A DNA stretch of 64,000 nt from Emergomyces orientalis (Eukaryota; Ascomycota; Eurotiomycetes; Onygenales; Ajellomycetaceae): contig MOWL01000067.1 in NCBI GenBank assembly GCA_002110485.1, positions 4,154,001-4,218,000 on the forward strand, read 5' to 3'. Below, piece by piece: positions 20,975 through 30,230 of this stretch (the first letter of the stretch is position 1; each line of letters begins with the position of its first letter). The notes below the pieces were generated by a model. It was not told where the DNA came from. It worked only from the letters and a program-made list of their open reading frames with translations, and did not search any database. The position numbers were made by a program, and so were the translations under genes.

Positions 20975-23900
20975 ATGTTTACTACACAAAATAATAATAA
21001 AAAGAAGAAAAAAACTATCAAAAATGCTTCAAAAATAACTTTTATTCAAAACAATGTTGATAGAAATAAAGATGCTATCTATTCATGCTTACAGATAGGC
21101 TTTGAAGAGCAAACTGACTTCATTCTATTACAAGAGCCAAATTTTGATATAGAACAACAATTTATAATTTCTCATTCAAGCTATCACTGCTTTTTACCAG
21201 AGAAATCAGATGTAAAAGCAAGAGTTGTGATATATGCAAGAAAAAGATCAAGATTTCAATTCAATATAAAAAGTAATTATATATCTAATTCTGATATTCT
21301 AGTTGGAGATATTATAGATACAAGAAATCAATTTGACAGTATTCAATTGATAAATATTTATAATGAAAAATCACTGAAGGTAAATGATAATTCATGGACA
21401 GTTGACAGAGAACTGCTGAATTTAAGTCCAGAAAAAAATGCTATTATATGTGGTGATTTCAATGCACATCATATATGGTGGAATTCTGAATGTGATTATT
21501 CAATAAGATCAGAGAAAATAGTAGAGTGGGCTCTACAACATGAACTAGATATTATAAATGAAATTGATAGACAGACCTTCTTTAGAAACAACTTAATGAA
21601 GAAATCAATCATAGACTTAACCTTTCTATCAAAAAATTTGATTGAAAACAAGGTCTATAATTGGTTTATTAATTCAGAAGAAACATCAGGATCTGCTCAT
21701 GAAGTTATTCAATTTAATATTGAAATTGATGAAAAGGAAACATGTGAGAATCCTCTACTATCAAATCAATATAATTTTGAAAAAGCTGAATGGTCTGAAA
21801 TCAATAAGAGAATTGAAGATTTAAAATTTGAAAAAAAAGAAGAATTATCAAATTGGAATGAAAAGACAATAATAACAGATATAATACTAGAAAGTAGAAC
21901 TAATATAATAACTGAAATTATATTAGAAAGCATTAAAAACTTTATACCAAAGAAAAAGCTCTCAGAATTCTCAAAACCTTGGTGGTCAGAAGAAATAACA
22001 GAAAAAAGAAAAAATCTAGCAAAAATAAAAAAAGAATGGAAAGAGAATATCATATCTTATGAAGAATATAAAAGAATAAGAAATGAATATTTCACATTAA
22101 TTAAAAAAACTAAAACTAGCTGCTGGAATAAATTTCTTGTGAATGCACAGGGAAAAGAAATATTTAAAGCTTTTAAATATACAAAGTCTAAATCTGTTGC
22201 AAAGCTTCCATCTCTAAAATATAAAATAGAAAATGAGGAATATATTGCTCATTCTTTTGAACAAAAATGTCAGGCTTTTATGAAAATTCTATTTCAAAAA
22301 CCACCTCAATCTGAACAATATAGTTCAATATGTGAATATATTGAAGATTCAAGATGGGCTTGGCCAGATCTATCTAGAAATGAACTTGAAACTGCTGTTT
22401 TTACAAGTTCTACAAAAACAGCTGCAGGACCTGATACTATAAATCATTTAATCATTCAAAAAGTCTTTCATTCTCTGAAAAATGAATTATTTGAATTATT
22501 CTCTCAACTAATGAAGAATGGGTATCACCCTGAATGCTGGAGACAAGCAACTGGTATAGTTCTTGCAAAACCAAATAGAAAAGCTACTATGCCAAAGTCT
22601 TATAGAATTATATCACTTTTGAATTGCTTGGGAAAAATTCTTGAAAAAATAATAGCAACAAGATTATCATATCTAGGCTCAATCACTGATTTATTATATA
22701 ATGATCAAATGGGTGGCAGAAAACAGAATTCTGCAATAGATACAGTTTTATCAATAATTCATGATATTCAAATGGCAAAAAATGAAGGCTTAGTTACAAC
22801 AGCTGCTTTTATTGATATAAAAGGTGCTTTTGATCATGTTTCAAAGAATAAGCTAATAATTATTCTTCAAGAGATGAAACTACCAAAAGCATTAATAAAG
22901 TGGGTTATATGTTTTATGTCAAAAAGATATATTCAACTACTTTTTGACTCATTAAAGCAAGATATTACTGAAATTGAAATAGGAGTTCCTCAGGGGTCTC
23001 CAGTCTCACCAATTCTATTTGCTATATATACAAAAAATCTATTCAAAGATAGAGAAATGGAGATAGTGAGATCTCCTAGCTATGTTGATGATATAGGTCT
23101 GATTTTCAGCTCAAGAACAATAAAAGAAAATTGTGAAAATATTGAAAAAGCTGCGCAAGAGATATTTAATAGAGGAGATTTAAACCTAATTCAATTTGAT
23201 ATGGAAAAAACTGAATTAATTCACTTTTTTCCAAAAAGATATGAAAAGGAAATAAGTTTAAATCTATTAAATCAAGAAATAAAGCCTAAATCAGTTGTAA
23301 GATGGCTAGGAATCTGGCTGGATTCAAAACTCAATTTTAAATCTCATATTCAAAAAAGAATGGCTCAAGCTGAAAGAGTTTTAAATAGTATAATACAACT
23401 TTCTAATACTGAAAGGGGTTTATCATTTCAAGCTATGAGACAGCTATACATTGCATGTATAGCATCTATTTCTGATTATGGTGTTCAGATATGGTGGAAG
23501 AACCAGAAACACTTCATAGATAAGTTTCAAAAATTGCAGAATACAGCTTTAAGAAGAATTCTGGGAGCTTTCAAAACCTCTCCATGTAGAGCTATGGAAA
23601 TAGAAGCTTCTATATCACCTCCTGAAATAAGATTTGAGAAGATATGCAAGAATTATGCACTGAGAATCATGAAAATGCCAGATATTCATTCAATTAGAAA
23701 AAGAATATCTACATCTTATCCTCCAATTCAATCTGGAAATGACTTAGATTGGAATAGATATCTAGATTGGAATGAAAGTCAAGAAAATCAAGAAAATGAG
23801 AGAAATAGAAAAAAAATCCCTTCTCAACTATATAGAGTATGCTCAATGATTAAAAATGAGTTCTCCTCATTAAATATTGAAAAGATTGAACACAAAAAGC

Positions 23901-24922
23901 TATATCCATGGAAAGAAAAACTAGGCTCAATGATTTCAATTGAAATAAGCGCATTATCAAAACCAGAAGAAGCTGAGAATCATAGAAGAATAATAGAGAA
24001 AATTGATTTTAAAAAGTCAATTCTAATCTATTCAGATGGTTCAATGAATGAAAATAAAGGCCTAGGAGCTGGAATAGCATATACAGAAGATAATTACAAA
24101 TATACATCAGATTCATGGAATATTGGAAATGAATGTGAAGTATTTGATGCTGAATTATATGCTATTATGAAAGCTTTTAAACTGATAGAAATAAAAGCTT
24201 CAAAAAGAAAAGATATGAAAGAAGCATGGATTTTTTCAGATAGTCAAGCAGCTTTGAAAAGAATTCAAAAAAATGAAATTCATAATGGTCAAATGAATAT
24301 AGAAGTAATTCTAAAGATATGCAAAAGAATTCAATTAAAATATAAGACAAAGATATATCTGAGCTGGGTTCCTGCTCATATAAATATACATGGAAATGAG
24401 CTTGCTGATGAAGCAGCAAAGAAAGGAACAGAACTAAATATTGCAAGTTCAAAAATAGTTTCATGGTCTTTTATTAAAAGAAAGATAAAAGAGAATTGCT
24501 TAGAAAAATGGCATAAAATATGGAAAAAACAAAGAAAAAGTCCTCACTATCTTAGATTTGAAACTAAACCTAAATGGAAATCATGCTCTATTAAGTGCAA
24601 GAAGAAGCTTTTCTCCTCAATCATTCAATTGAAACTAGGTCATGGCTATTTCAAATCTTATTTGAAAAGAATATCTGATATTGAAAGTGAAAATTGTGAA
24701 TATTGTGACTCTCTTGAAGACCCAGAACATATCTTAATGAATTGCTCATTAAATCAAGAACTTAGAGCTGAACTGAGATATAAATATAAGCTGAGAGAAA
24801 TGAATATGAAACTACTATTTTCAACTGAAATAGGCAGTCAATATTTAATTGATTTTCTCAATGAAACTCAAATAGCTACTAGAAATCAATTCTATTTCAA
24901 AGATGAAAATATAAATGAATGA
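20975..24922 (+). CDS. LINE A ORF2: AP-endonuclease, reverse transcriptase, RNase H polyprotein, intact
   Basis: 1315 residues from the first ATG (20975). Domain order: apurinic-type endonuclease at about 15-240 (LLQEPNF, GDFNAHHIWW, SAHEV); reverse transcriptase at about 470-760 (AAFIDIKGAFDHVS, GVPQGSPVSPI, catalytic YVDD near residue 703); RNase H at about 1015-1150 (YSDGS, DAELYAI, SDSQAALK, VPAHINIHGNELADEA); and a terminal CEYCDSLEDPEHILMNC zinc motif. All catalytic motifs appear intact. This is the enzyme for target-primed reverse transcription. The RNase H domain and TAA-type tail suit the I/Tad1 group of LINEs. Nearby fragments in the island derive from this or sister copies and could have been mobilised by this protein. 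Confidence 0.93.
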   Translation: MFTTQNNNKKKKKTIKNASKITFIQNNVDRNKDAIYSCLQIGFEEQTDFILLQEPNFDIEQQFIISHSSYHCFLPEKSDVKARVVIYARKRSRFQFNIKSNYISNSDILVGDIIDTRNQFDSIQLINIYNEKSLKVNDNSWTVDRELLNLSPEKNAIICGDFNAHHIWWNSECDYSIRSEKIVEWALQHELDIINEIDRQTFFRNNLMKKSIIDLTFLSKNLIENKVYNWFINSEETSGSAHEVIQFNIEIDEKETCENPLLSNQYNFEKAEWSEINKRIEDLKFEKKEELSNWNEKTIITDIILESRTNIITEIILESIKNFIPKKKLSEFSKPWWSEEITEKRKNLAKIKKEWKENIISYEEYKRIRNEYFTLIKKTKTSCWNKFLVNAQGKEIFKAFKYTKSKSVAKLPSLKYKIENEEYIAHSFEQKCQAFMKILFQKPPQSEQYSSICEYIEDSRWAWPDLSRNELETAVFTSSTKTAAGPDTINHLIIQKVFHSLKNELFELFSQLMKNGYHPECWRQATGIVLAKPNRKATMPKSYRIISLLNCLGKILEKIIATRLSYLGSITDLLYNDQMGGRKQNSAIDTVLSIIHDIQMAKNEGLVTTAAFIDIKGAFDHVSKNKLIIILQEMKLPKALIKWVICFMSKRYIQLLFDSLKQDITEIEIGVPQGSPVSPILFAIYTKNLFKDREMEIVRSPSYVDDIGLIFSSRTIKENCENIEKAAQEIFNRGDLNLIQFDMEKTELIHFFPKRYEKEISLNLLNQEIKPKSVVRWLGIWLDSKLNFKSHIQKRMAQAERVLNSIIQLSNTERGLSFQAMRQLYIACIASISDYGVQIWWKNQKHFIDKFQKLQNTALRRILGAFKTSPCRAMEIEASISPPEIRFEKICKNYALRIMKMPDIHSIRKRISTSYPPIQSGNDLDWNRYLDWNESQENQENERNRKKIPSQLYRVCSMIKNEFSSLNIEKIEHKKLYPWKEKLGSMISIEISALSKPEEAENHRRIIEKIDFKKSILIYSDGSMNENKGLGAGIAYTEDNYKYTSDSWNIGNECEVFDAELYAIMKAFKLIEIKASKRKDMKEAWIFSDSQAALKRIQKNEIHNGQMNIEVILKICKRIQLKYKTKIYLSWVPAHINIHGNELADEAAKKGTELNIASSKIVSWSFIKRKIKENCLEKWHKIWKKQRKSPHYLRFETKPKWKSCSIKCKKKLFSSIIQLKLGHGYFKSYLKRISDIESENCEYCDSLEDPEHILMNCSLNQELRAELRYKYKLREMNMKLLFSTEIGSQYLIDFLNETQIATRNQFYFKDENINE

Positions 24923-25241
24923 GAATCTGAAATATTCTTTATAAAAACTGCTAGATATTATATAATATCTCACTATTTCTTTTGTGTTAGAGTCTGTCTT
25001 TTATTTCCTTTGTATTCATGTCATGAGTTATTTTGTCTATCATTAATTTATTTTCTTTGTAATCACTTGAAAATTATATGAAAAAAAGAGAATATAAATA
25101 ATCTTCAAAGATATTTATAAATAAATAAATAAAAAAAAGAAAAATCAATTTGCTGACTATTCTGGGCTGGAATTCAAGTATTGCAAGTGCTATTTGTTTG
25201 AAGAAAAAATGTATAGTAATTAGTGTTAAAGTTAGAAAAAT

Positions 25242-25264
25242 CCTGAGACTCTTTGAGTCTCAGG
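25242..25264 (+). other. 3'-UTR hairpin of LINE A (10-bp stem, TTT loop)
   Basis: CCTGAGACTC, TTT, GAGTCTCAGG forms a perfect stem about 45 nt before the (AAT)n tail. The same hairpin is present in the other LINE A 3' ends (26173, 27068, 28457 and 34117 blocks), with one mismatch in the last. It is a plausible recognition element for the reverse transcriptase. Confidence 0.6.
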
Positions 25265-25424
25265 TAGATATCATAGTCTCTGACTGCATATATATCTATA
25301 ATTGAAGAATAATAATAATAAGATATAGTTTACATAATAAATTCTAGTAATACTAGGTGGGCATCATAATCACTGATTGCATATGCCTTAATGGAAGAAA
25401 AAAAAAAAAAAAAAAAAAAAAAAA

Positions 25425-25622
25425 GATGATTTGAGCTTCTGCAATCTTGTTTACTATAATGAATTTTTTAATTCATCTCTTATAATTTGAAATATACCCA
25501 TTCTAATATTCAACTCAGTCAGTTATGTCTTTGTCAATATTTGTATATGATTCAATTCAAATTCTTCATTCTTAAGAACAATCTTAGTATTTAAAAAAGC
25601 AGAAGCTCTATTAGATCTTACT
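25425..25622 (+). pseudogene. mariner transposase, middle piece between LINE insertions
   Basis: About 198 bp of the DNA transposon lie between LINE C and the LINE A composite. Translated in the frame left open at 16798, it continues with only two stops, both TGA, so it is coding sequence of the transposase C-terminal extension. It ends with TTAGATCTTACT, which is duplicated at 36021. Confidence 0.65.
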
Positions 25623-26172
25623 CAAAAACACTTTCCCCCGAACCAGCCCAATTCTTCGAATTAGAAGACGAAAAGACATCCATTTGAAAACTCTTGTTTG
25701 AGAAAGCAATTTATTCACTTTTTATTAAAATTGAGCGCAAGTTGATGAAGTTATTGAGGAAAACATGTTTGTAATCTCTAAGAGAAAAGAAAATCACACT
25801 TCATCACATAACTTCATCAGTTTGGGCCCAATTTACATAGAATTTTGATAGAAGCTAGAACAAACCAGATATTACAACTGTCTCAATTTTGAATTCATTC
25901 TGACTATCTCTTTCTGAACAATTCATTGTTAAAATCTGTGCAAAAACTCTGATTGATTTTCATATTTCTTTGCACCAGTGTCAAGTCTTTTCCCTGTACC
26001 GCCCTCCTCATCCGGCAGAAAAGTGACAAAAAAATACCTCAGCACAGATCACACGTGATCTACTTTTCAATCAGAAATTCCCTGAAACCTACTCTCTCTA
26101 CAAAACTGAACAAGAAAAAGTGGAAATATCAGTGTTTAAAAAATAGCTTGGTCTCTGCAAGTAATATATATA

Positions 26173-26938
26173 TTATTATTATTATTATTCTTCAATTATA
26201 GATATATATGCAGTCAGAGACTATGATATCTACCTGAGACTCAAAGAGTCTCAGGATTTTTCTAACTTTAACACTAATTACTATACATTTTTTCTTCAAA
26301 CAAATAGCACTTGCAATACTTGAATTCCAGCTCAGAATAGTCAGCAAATTGATTTTTCTTTTTTTATTTATTTATTTATAAATATTTTTGAAGATTATTT
26401 ATATTCTCTTTTTTTCATATAATTTTCAAGTGATTACAAAGAAAATAAATTAATGATAGACAAAATAACTCATGACATGAATACAAAGGAAATAAAAGAC
26501 AGACTCTAACACAAAAGAAATAGTGAAATATTATATAATATCTAGCAGTTTTTATAAAGAATATTTCAGATTCTCATTCATTTATATTTTCATCTTTGAA
26601 ATAGAATTGATTTCTAGTAGCTATTTGAGTTTCATTGAGAAAATCAATTAAATATTGACTGTCTATTTCAGTTGAAAATAGTAGTTTCATATTCATTTCT
26701 CTCAGCTTATATTTATATCTCAGTTCAGCTCTAAGTTCTTGATTTAATGAGTAATTCATTAAGATATGTTCTGAGTCTTCAAGAGAGTCACAATATTCAC
26801 AATTTTCACTTTCAATGTCAGATATTCTTTTCAAATAAGATTTGAAATAGCCATGACCTAGTTTCAATTGAATGATTGAGGAGAAAAGCTTCTTCTTGCA
26901 CTTAATAGAGCATGATTTCCATTTAGGTTTAGTTTCAA
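26173..26938 (-). mobile_element. LINE A fragment, 5'-truncated, reverse orientation
   Basis: It holds the last 126 or so codons of ORF2 plus the 3' UTR and (TAA) tail, inserted into the LINE A 5' UTR copy with a duplication of about 12-15 bp (CAAGTAATATATATA). It is nearly unmutated relative to copy 1: the Trp codons are intact and one Cys is changed to Tyr in the terminal zinc motif (MNYS for MNCS). It is therefore younger than the neighbouring fragments. Confidence 0.8.
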
Positions 26939-27067
26939 GTAATATATATATATATTTGTATATATACATATTATTATATAAGAAAATAGTACAGATTTAG
27001 TCTGTTGATTCTTCATTTGCATACTCATCTGTGTGACTTAATAAATTACATTTATTAAGAGCTATCT

Positions 27068-28455
27068 ATTATTATTATTATTCTTCTTCAATTATAGATA
27101 TATATGCAGTCAGAGACTATGATATCTACCTGAGACTCAAAGAGTCTCAGGATTTTTCTAACTTTAACACTAATTACTATACATTTTTTCTTCAAACAAA
27201 TAGCACTTGCAATACTTGAATTCCAGCCCAGAATAGTCAGCAAATTGATTTTTCTTTTTTTTATTTATTTATTTATAAATATCTTTGAAGATTATTTATA
27301 TTCTCTTTTTTTCATATAATTTTCAAGTGATTACAAAGAAAATAAATTAATGATAGACAAAATAACTCATGACATGAATACAAAGAAAATAAAAGACAGA
27401 CTCTAACACAAAAGAAATAGTGAGATATTATATAATATCTAGCAGTTTTTATAAAGAATATTTCAGATTTTCATTCATTTATATTTTCATCTTTGAAATA
27501 GAATTGATTTCTAGTAGCTATTTGAGTTTCATTGAGAAAATCAATTAAATATTGACTGCCTATTTCAGTTGAAAATAGTAGTTTCATATTCATTTCTCTC
27601 AGTTTATATTTATATCTCAGTTCAGCTCTAAGTTCTTGATTTAATGAGCAATTCATTAAGATATGTTCTGAGTCTTCAAGAGAGTCACAATTTTCACAAT
27701 TTTCACTTTCAATATCAGATATTCTTTTCAAATAAGATTTGAAATAGTCATGATCTAGTTTCAATTGAATGATTGAGGAGAAAAGCTTCTTCTTGCACTT
27801 AATAGAGCATGATTTTCATTTAGATTTAGTTTCAAATCTAAGATAGTGAGAACTTTTTCTTTGTTTTTCTCATATTTTATGTCATTTTTCTAAGCAATTC
27901 TCTTTTATCTTTCTTTTAATAAAAGACCATGAAACTATTTTTGAACTTGCAATATTTAGTTCTGTTCCTTTCTTTGCTGCTTCATCAGCAAGCTCATTTC
28001 CATGTATATTTATATGAGCAGGAATCCAGCTCAGATATATCTTTGTCTTATATTTTAATTGAATTCTTTTGCATATCTTTAGAATTACTTCTATATTCAT
28101 TTGATTATTATGAATTTCATTTTTTTGAATTCTTTTCAAAGCTGCTTGACTATCTGAAAAAATCCATGCTTCTTTCATATCTTTTCTTTTTGAAGCTTTT
28201 ATTTCTATCAGTTTAAAAGCTTTCATAATAGCATATAATTCAGCATCAAATACTTCACATTCATTTCCAATATTCCATGAATCTGATGTATATTTGTAAT
28301 TATCTTCTGTATATGCTATTCCAGCTTCTAGGCCTTTATTTTCATTCATTGAACCATCTGAATAGATTAGAATTGACTTTTTAAAATCAATTTTCTCTAT
28401 TATTCTTCTATGATTCTCAGCTTCTTCTGGTTTTGATAATGCGCTTATTTCAATT
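27068..28455 (-). mobile_element. LINE A fragment with RNase H region, reverse orientation
   Basis: A 5'-truncated copy runs from the tail at 27068 back to the start of the RNase H region (MNENK..., DAELYAI, SDSQAALK, PAHINIHGNELADEA). Several Trp codons have become TGA. It shares many of the same G-to-A changes with the 34117-36020 fragment and a GGG-derived difference from copy 1, so these two come from a sister lineage of copy 1. Confidence 0.8.
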
Positions 28456-28456
28456 G

Positions 28457-28612
28457 GAATTCAAGTATTGCAAGTGCTATTTGTTTGAAGAAAAAATGTA
28501 TAGTAATTAGTGTTAAAGTTAGAAAAATCCTGAGACTCTTTGAGTCTCAGGTAGATATCATAGTCTCTGACTGCATATATATCTATAATTGAAGAATAAT
28601 AATAATAATAAT
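28457..28612 (+). mobile_element. LINE A 3'-UTR-only fragment
   Basis: 156 bp comprise only the terminal 3' UTR, with hairpin and (AAT)n tail. It sits directly against the truncated 5' end of the preceding reverse copy, so two outward-facing tails enclose 27068-28612. Confidence 0.75.
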
Positions 28613-28726
28613 GACTAGAAATCTGGCTGAATTCAAAACTCAATTTTAAATCTCATATTCAAAAAAGAATGGCTCAAGCTGAAAGAGTTTTAAATAGTAT
28701 AATACAACTTTCTAATACTGAAAGGG
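28613..28726 (+). mobile_element. LINE A RT-region fragment, left of LINE B
   Basis: 114 bp match the reverse transcriptase region of copy 1 near 23305-23415. The match continues at 34103 after LINE B. The last 14 bp (TAATACTGAAAGGG, 28713-28726) are the LINE B target duplication. Confidence 0.8.
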
Positions 28727-28841
28727 AAAAAAAAAAAAACATTGAAATCAAGAAATAATAAAACTTGAAAAACAATCAAACACGCGGGAAAAACACTATT
28801 AAGAATAGAAAGAGAGCATCAGGCATTCTTTACACATCATT

Positions 28842-30230
28842 ATGATGGCATTGGATGTGGGGGAGGTGGTTATGGTGGAAGATGGCATGCGCGAGGCTCG
28901 ACGCGTGCCGGAGACAAAAAACTCTGCAACACAGAAAACAAAGACAAACAGCTTAGCAACAGCAATTCAAACACTAGCTGCGATTCTTGAAGAGGGAGAG
29001 AAGAATGAGAAAGTGAATAACAAAGATAAAGAGTATTTACAGAAGACATTGGAAGCAGTGCGAGGAGTGAAGGTGGAACTGTGTGACCAGCTTCTGGAGG
29101 GAATGGAACGCGCAATTGGCACACCAAAACAGCAGGAATTGTGAGACAAGCTCAACGGAGCACTCTCATGGGCAGCAATAGCAGCCAGAGGGGAGACAAC
29201 AGTTAAAACCATACCAACCAGAACACTGCGAGAGGTAGTCATTACTCGACGAAGCTGCAATGCTATGCCAGAGGCAGAACGCACACCAGAAATGATTGTT
29301 AAACGAGCGAATGAGGCCATCAAAGAGATAATCAAGAGCAAAGTGGTGGCAGCAAGACACATGCCAAGTGGAGATGTGATTTTGATGATGAACACACAGG
29401 ACACCAAGGCAGAGCTCGCAGCAGATGATAGCTGGACGCATGAATGGGGAGACAAAGCGCGCATGAAGTGGGAGATGTATGCAGTACTAGTCAAAGATGC
29501 TTCTATGAAAGCCATTGACTGAAGCAGCTCTGAGTATGCCATTGAGAGCATCTACAAGCAGAATACAGCACTATGCTGCAAGACGCTGATACACAAGGTG
29601 GACAAAATGATGGTTAGACAACAGAAATCACATGGCAGTATAATCATCAATGTTGCTGCACCTCACCAGGCCAATGCACTGGTGGACAATGGACTCGTTC
29701 TAGGCAATGAATATTGCACAGTTGAAATATTTCACAGAGAGGCCAGGGTCACATGATGCTACAAGTGTCAACAGTATGGACATATAGCTCGCTTCTGCAG
29801 AAGAGAGGAAACCTGTGGTCACTGTGCACAAAAAGATCATGATGACAAGGCCTGCAAAGGAGCAGCAGAAGGCAGCAGACCCAAGTGCAGTAACTGTGAT
29901 GATAGTCATGCAGCATGGCACTCAAACTGCCCAGAGAGAAGACTGAAAGCCAAAAGTGCTAAAGAGACACTGATTGAACACTCCAAGCGCTTCAATATAA
30001 GAGCACCAGACACAGATGGATTTAGCTTTCCACACAAATGGAACAGGCCTCTGAATGAGGACTTCATAGAACCCCCGCGAAGAGCAGGAAGACCAACAGA
30101 TGTATCAAGAGCAGAAGCACAACAATGAGGAGCTATGACAAGCTTCATTCAAGCAGCAAGTGGTCCAGTAACACTGGAGACATCAACACAGAACAGCAGC
30201 TTGCAGAATAATCACATGAATGAATCATGA
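28842..30230 (+). pseudogene. LINE B ORF1: gag-like protein with CCHC knuckles, interrupted by TGA codons
   Basis: One frame of about 462 codons, starting at ATG, has four in-frame TGA stops (29142, 29520, near 29754 and 30126) and no frameshift. The zinc knuckles are clear: CYKCQQYGHIARFC, CGHCAQKDH and CSNCDDSHAAWHSNC. The N-terminal part is helical and charged. The final TGA overlaps the ORF2 ATG, suggesting termination-reinitiation in the ancestral element. Same role as LINE A ORF1, but the two share little sequence. Confidence 0.8.

Larger units (their letters stand above)
18069..25320 (+). mobile_element. LINE A copy 1: full-length non-LTR retrotransposon with intact ORFs
   Basis: It is flanked by a perfect 14-bp duplication AGATATAGTTTACA (18055-18068 and 25321-25334). 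The element proper starts at 18092; positions 18069-18091 are an extra 23 bp copied from its own ORF2. It carries a 1.3-kb 5' UTR, a gag-like ORF1, an endonuclease-RT-RNase H ORF2, a 400-bp 3' UTR with a hairpin, and an (AAT)n tail. Neither ORF has a stop or frameshift, in contrast to every other repeat in the island. This is the best candidate for a recently active element in the window. Confidence 0.9.
16799..25424 (+). mobile_element. LINE C: 5'-truncated non-LTR retrotransposon, split by LINE A
   Basis: It is flanked by the 10-bp duplication GATGATTTGA (16789-16798 and 25425-25434) and ends in a long poly-A run (about 25399-25424). Only the RNase H and C-terminal part of ORF2 is present, then a 3' UTR that is interrupted at 18069-25320 by a full-length LINE A. 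Its 3' UTR aligns with that of LINE A (TATTCTGGGCTGGAATT in both), so the two are related subfamilies with different tails. Confidence 0.8.

Noticed and set aside
24177..24464. Minus-strand frame of 95 codons within LINE A, repeated in the other copies
   Set aside because: It is the antisense shadow of the RNase H region, conserved only because the sense strand is.
25399..25424. Long poly-A as a host gene polyadenylation relic (processed pseudogene)
   Set aside because: It is the tail of LINE C, directly followed by the matching target duplication.
18092..26172. The direct repeats at 18092 and 25623 as a pair of LTRs
   Set aside because: Each repeat is the 5' UTR of a separate LINE insertion with its own target duplication, and the enclosed ORFs are LINE-type without protease or integrase.
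26173..28612. CRISPR-like array from repeated 160-bp units
   Set aside because: The units are LINE A 3' ends in both orientations at irregular spacing in a eukaryotic genome.
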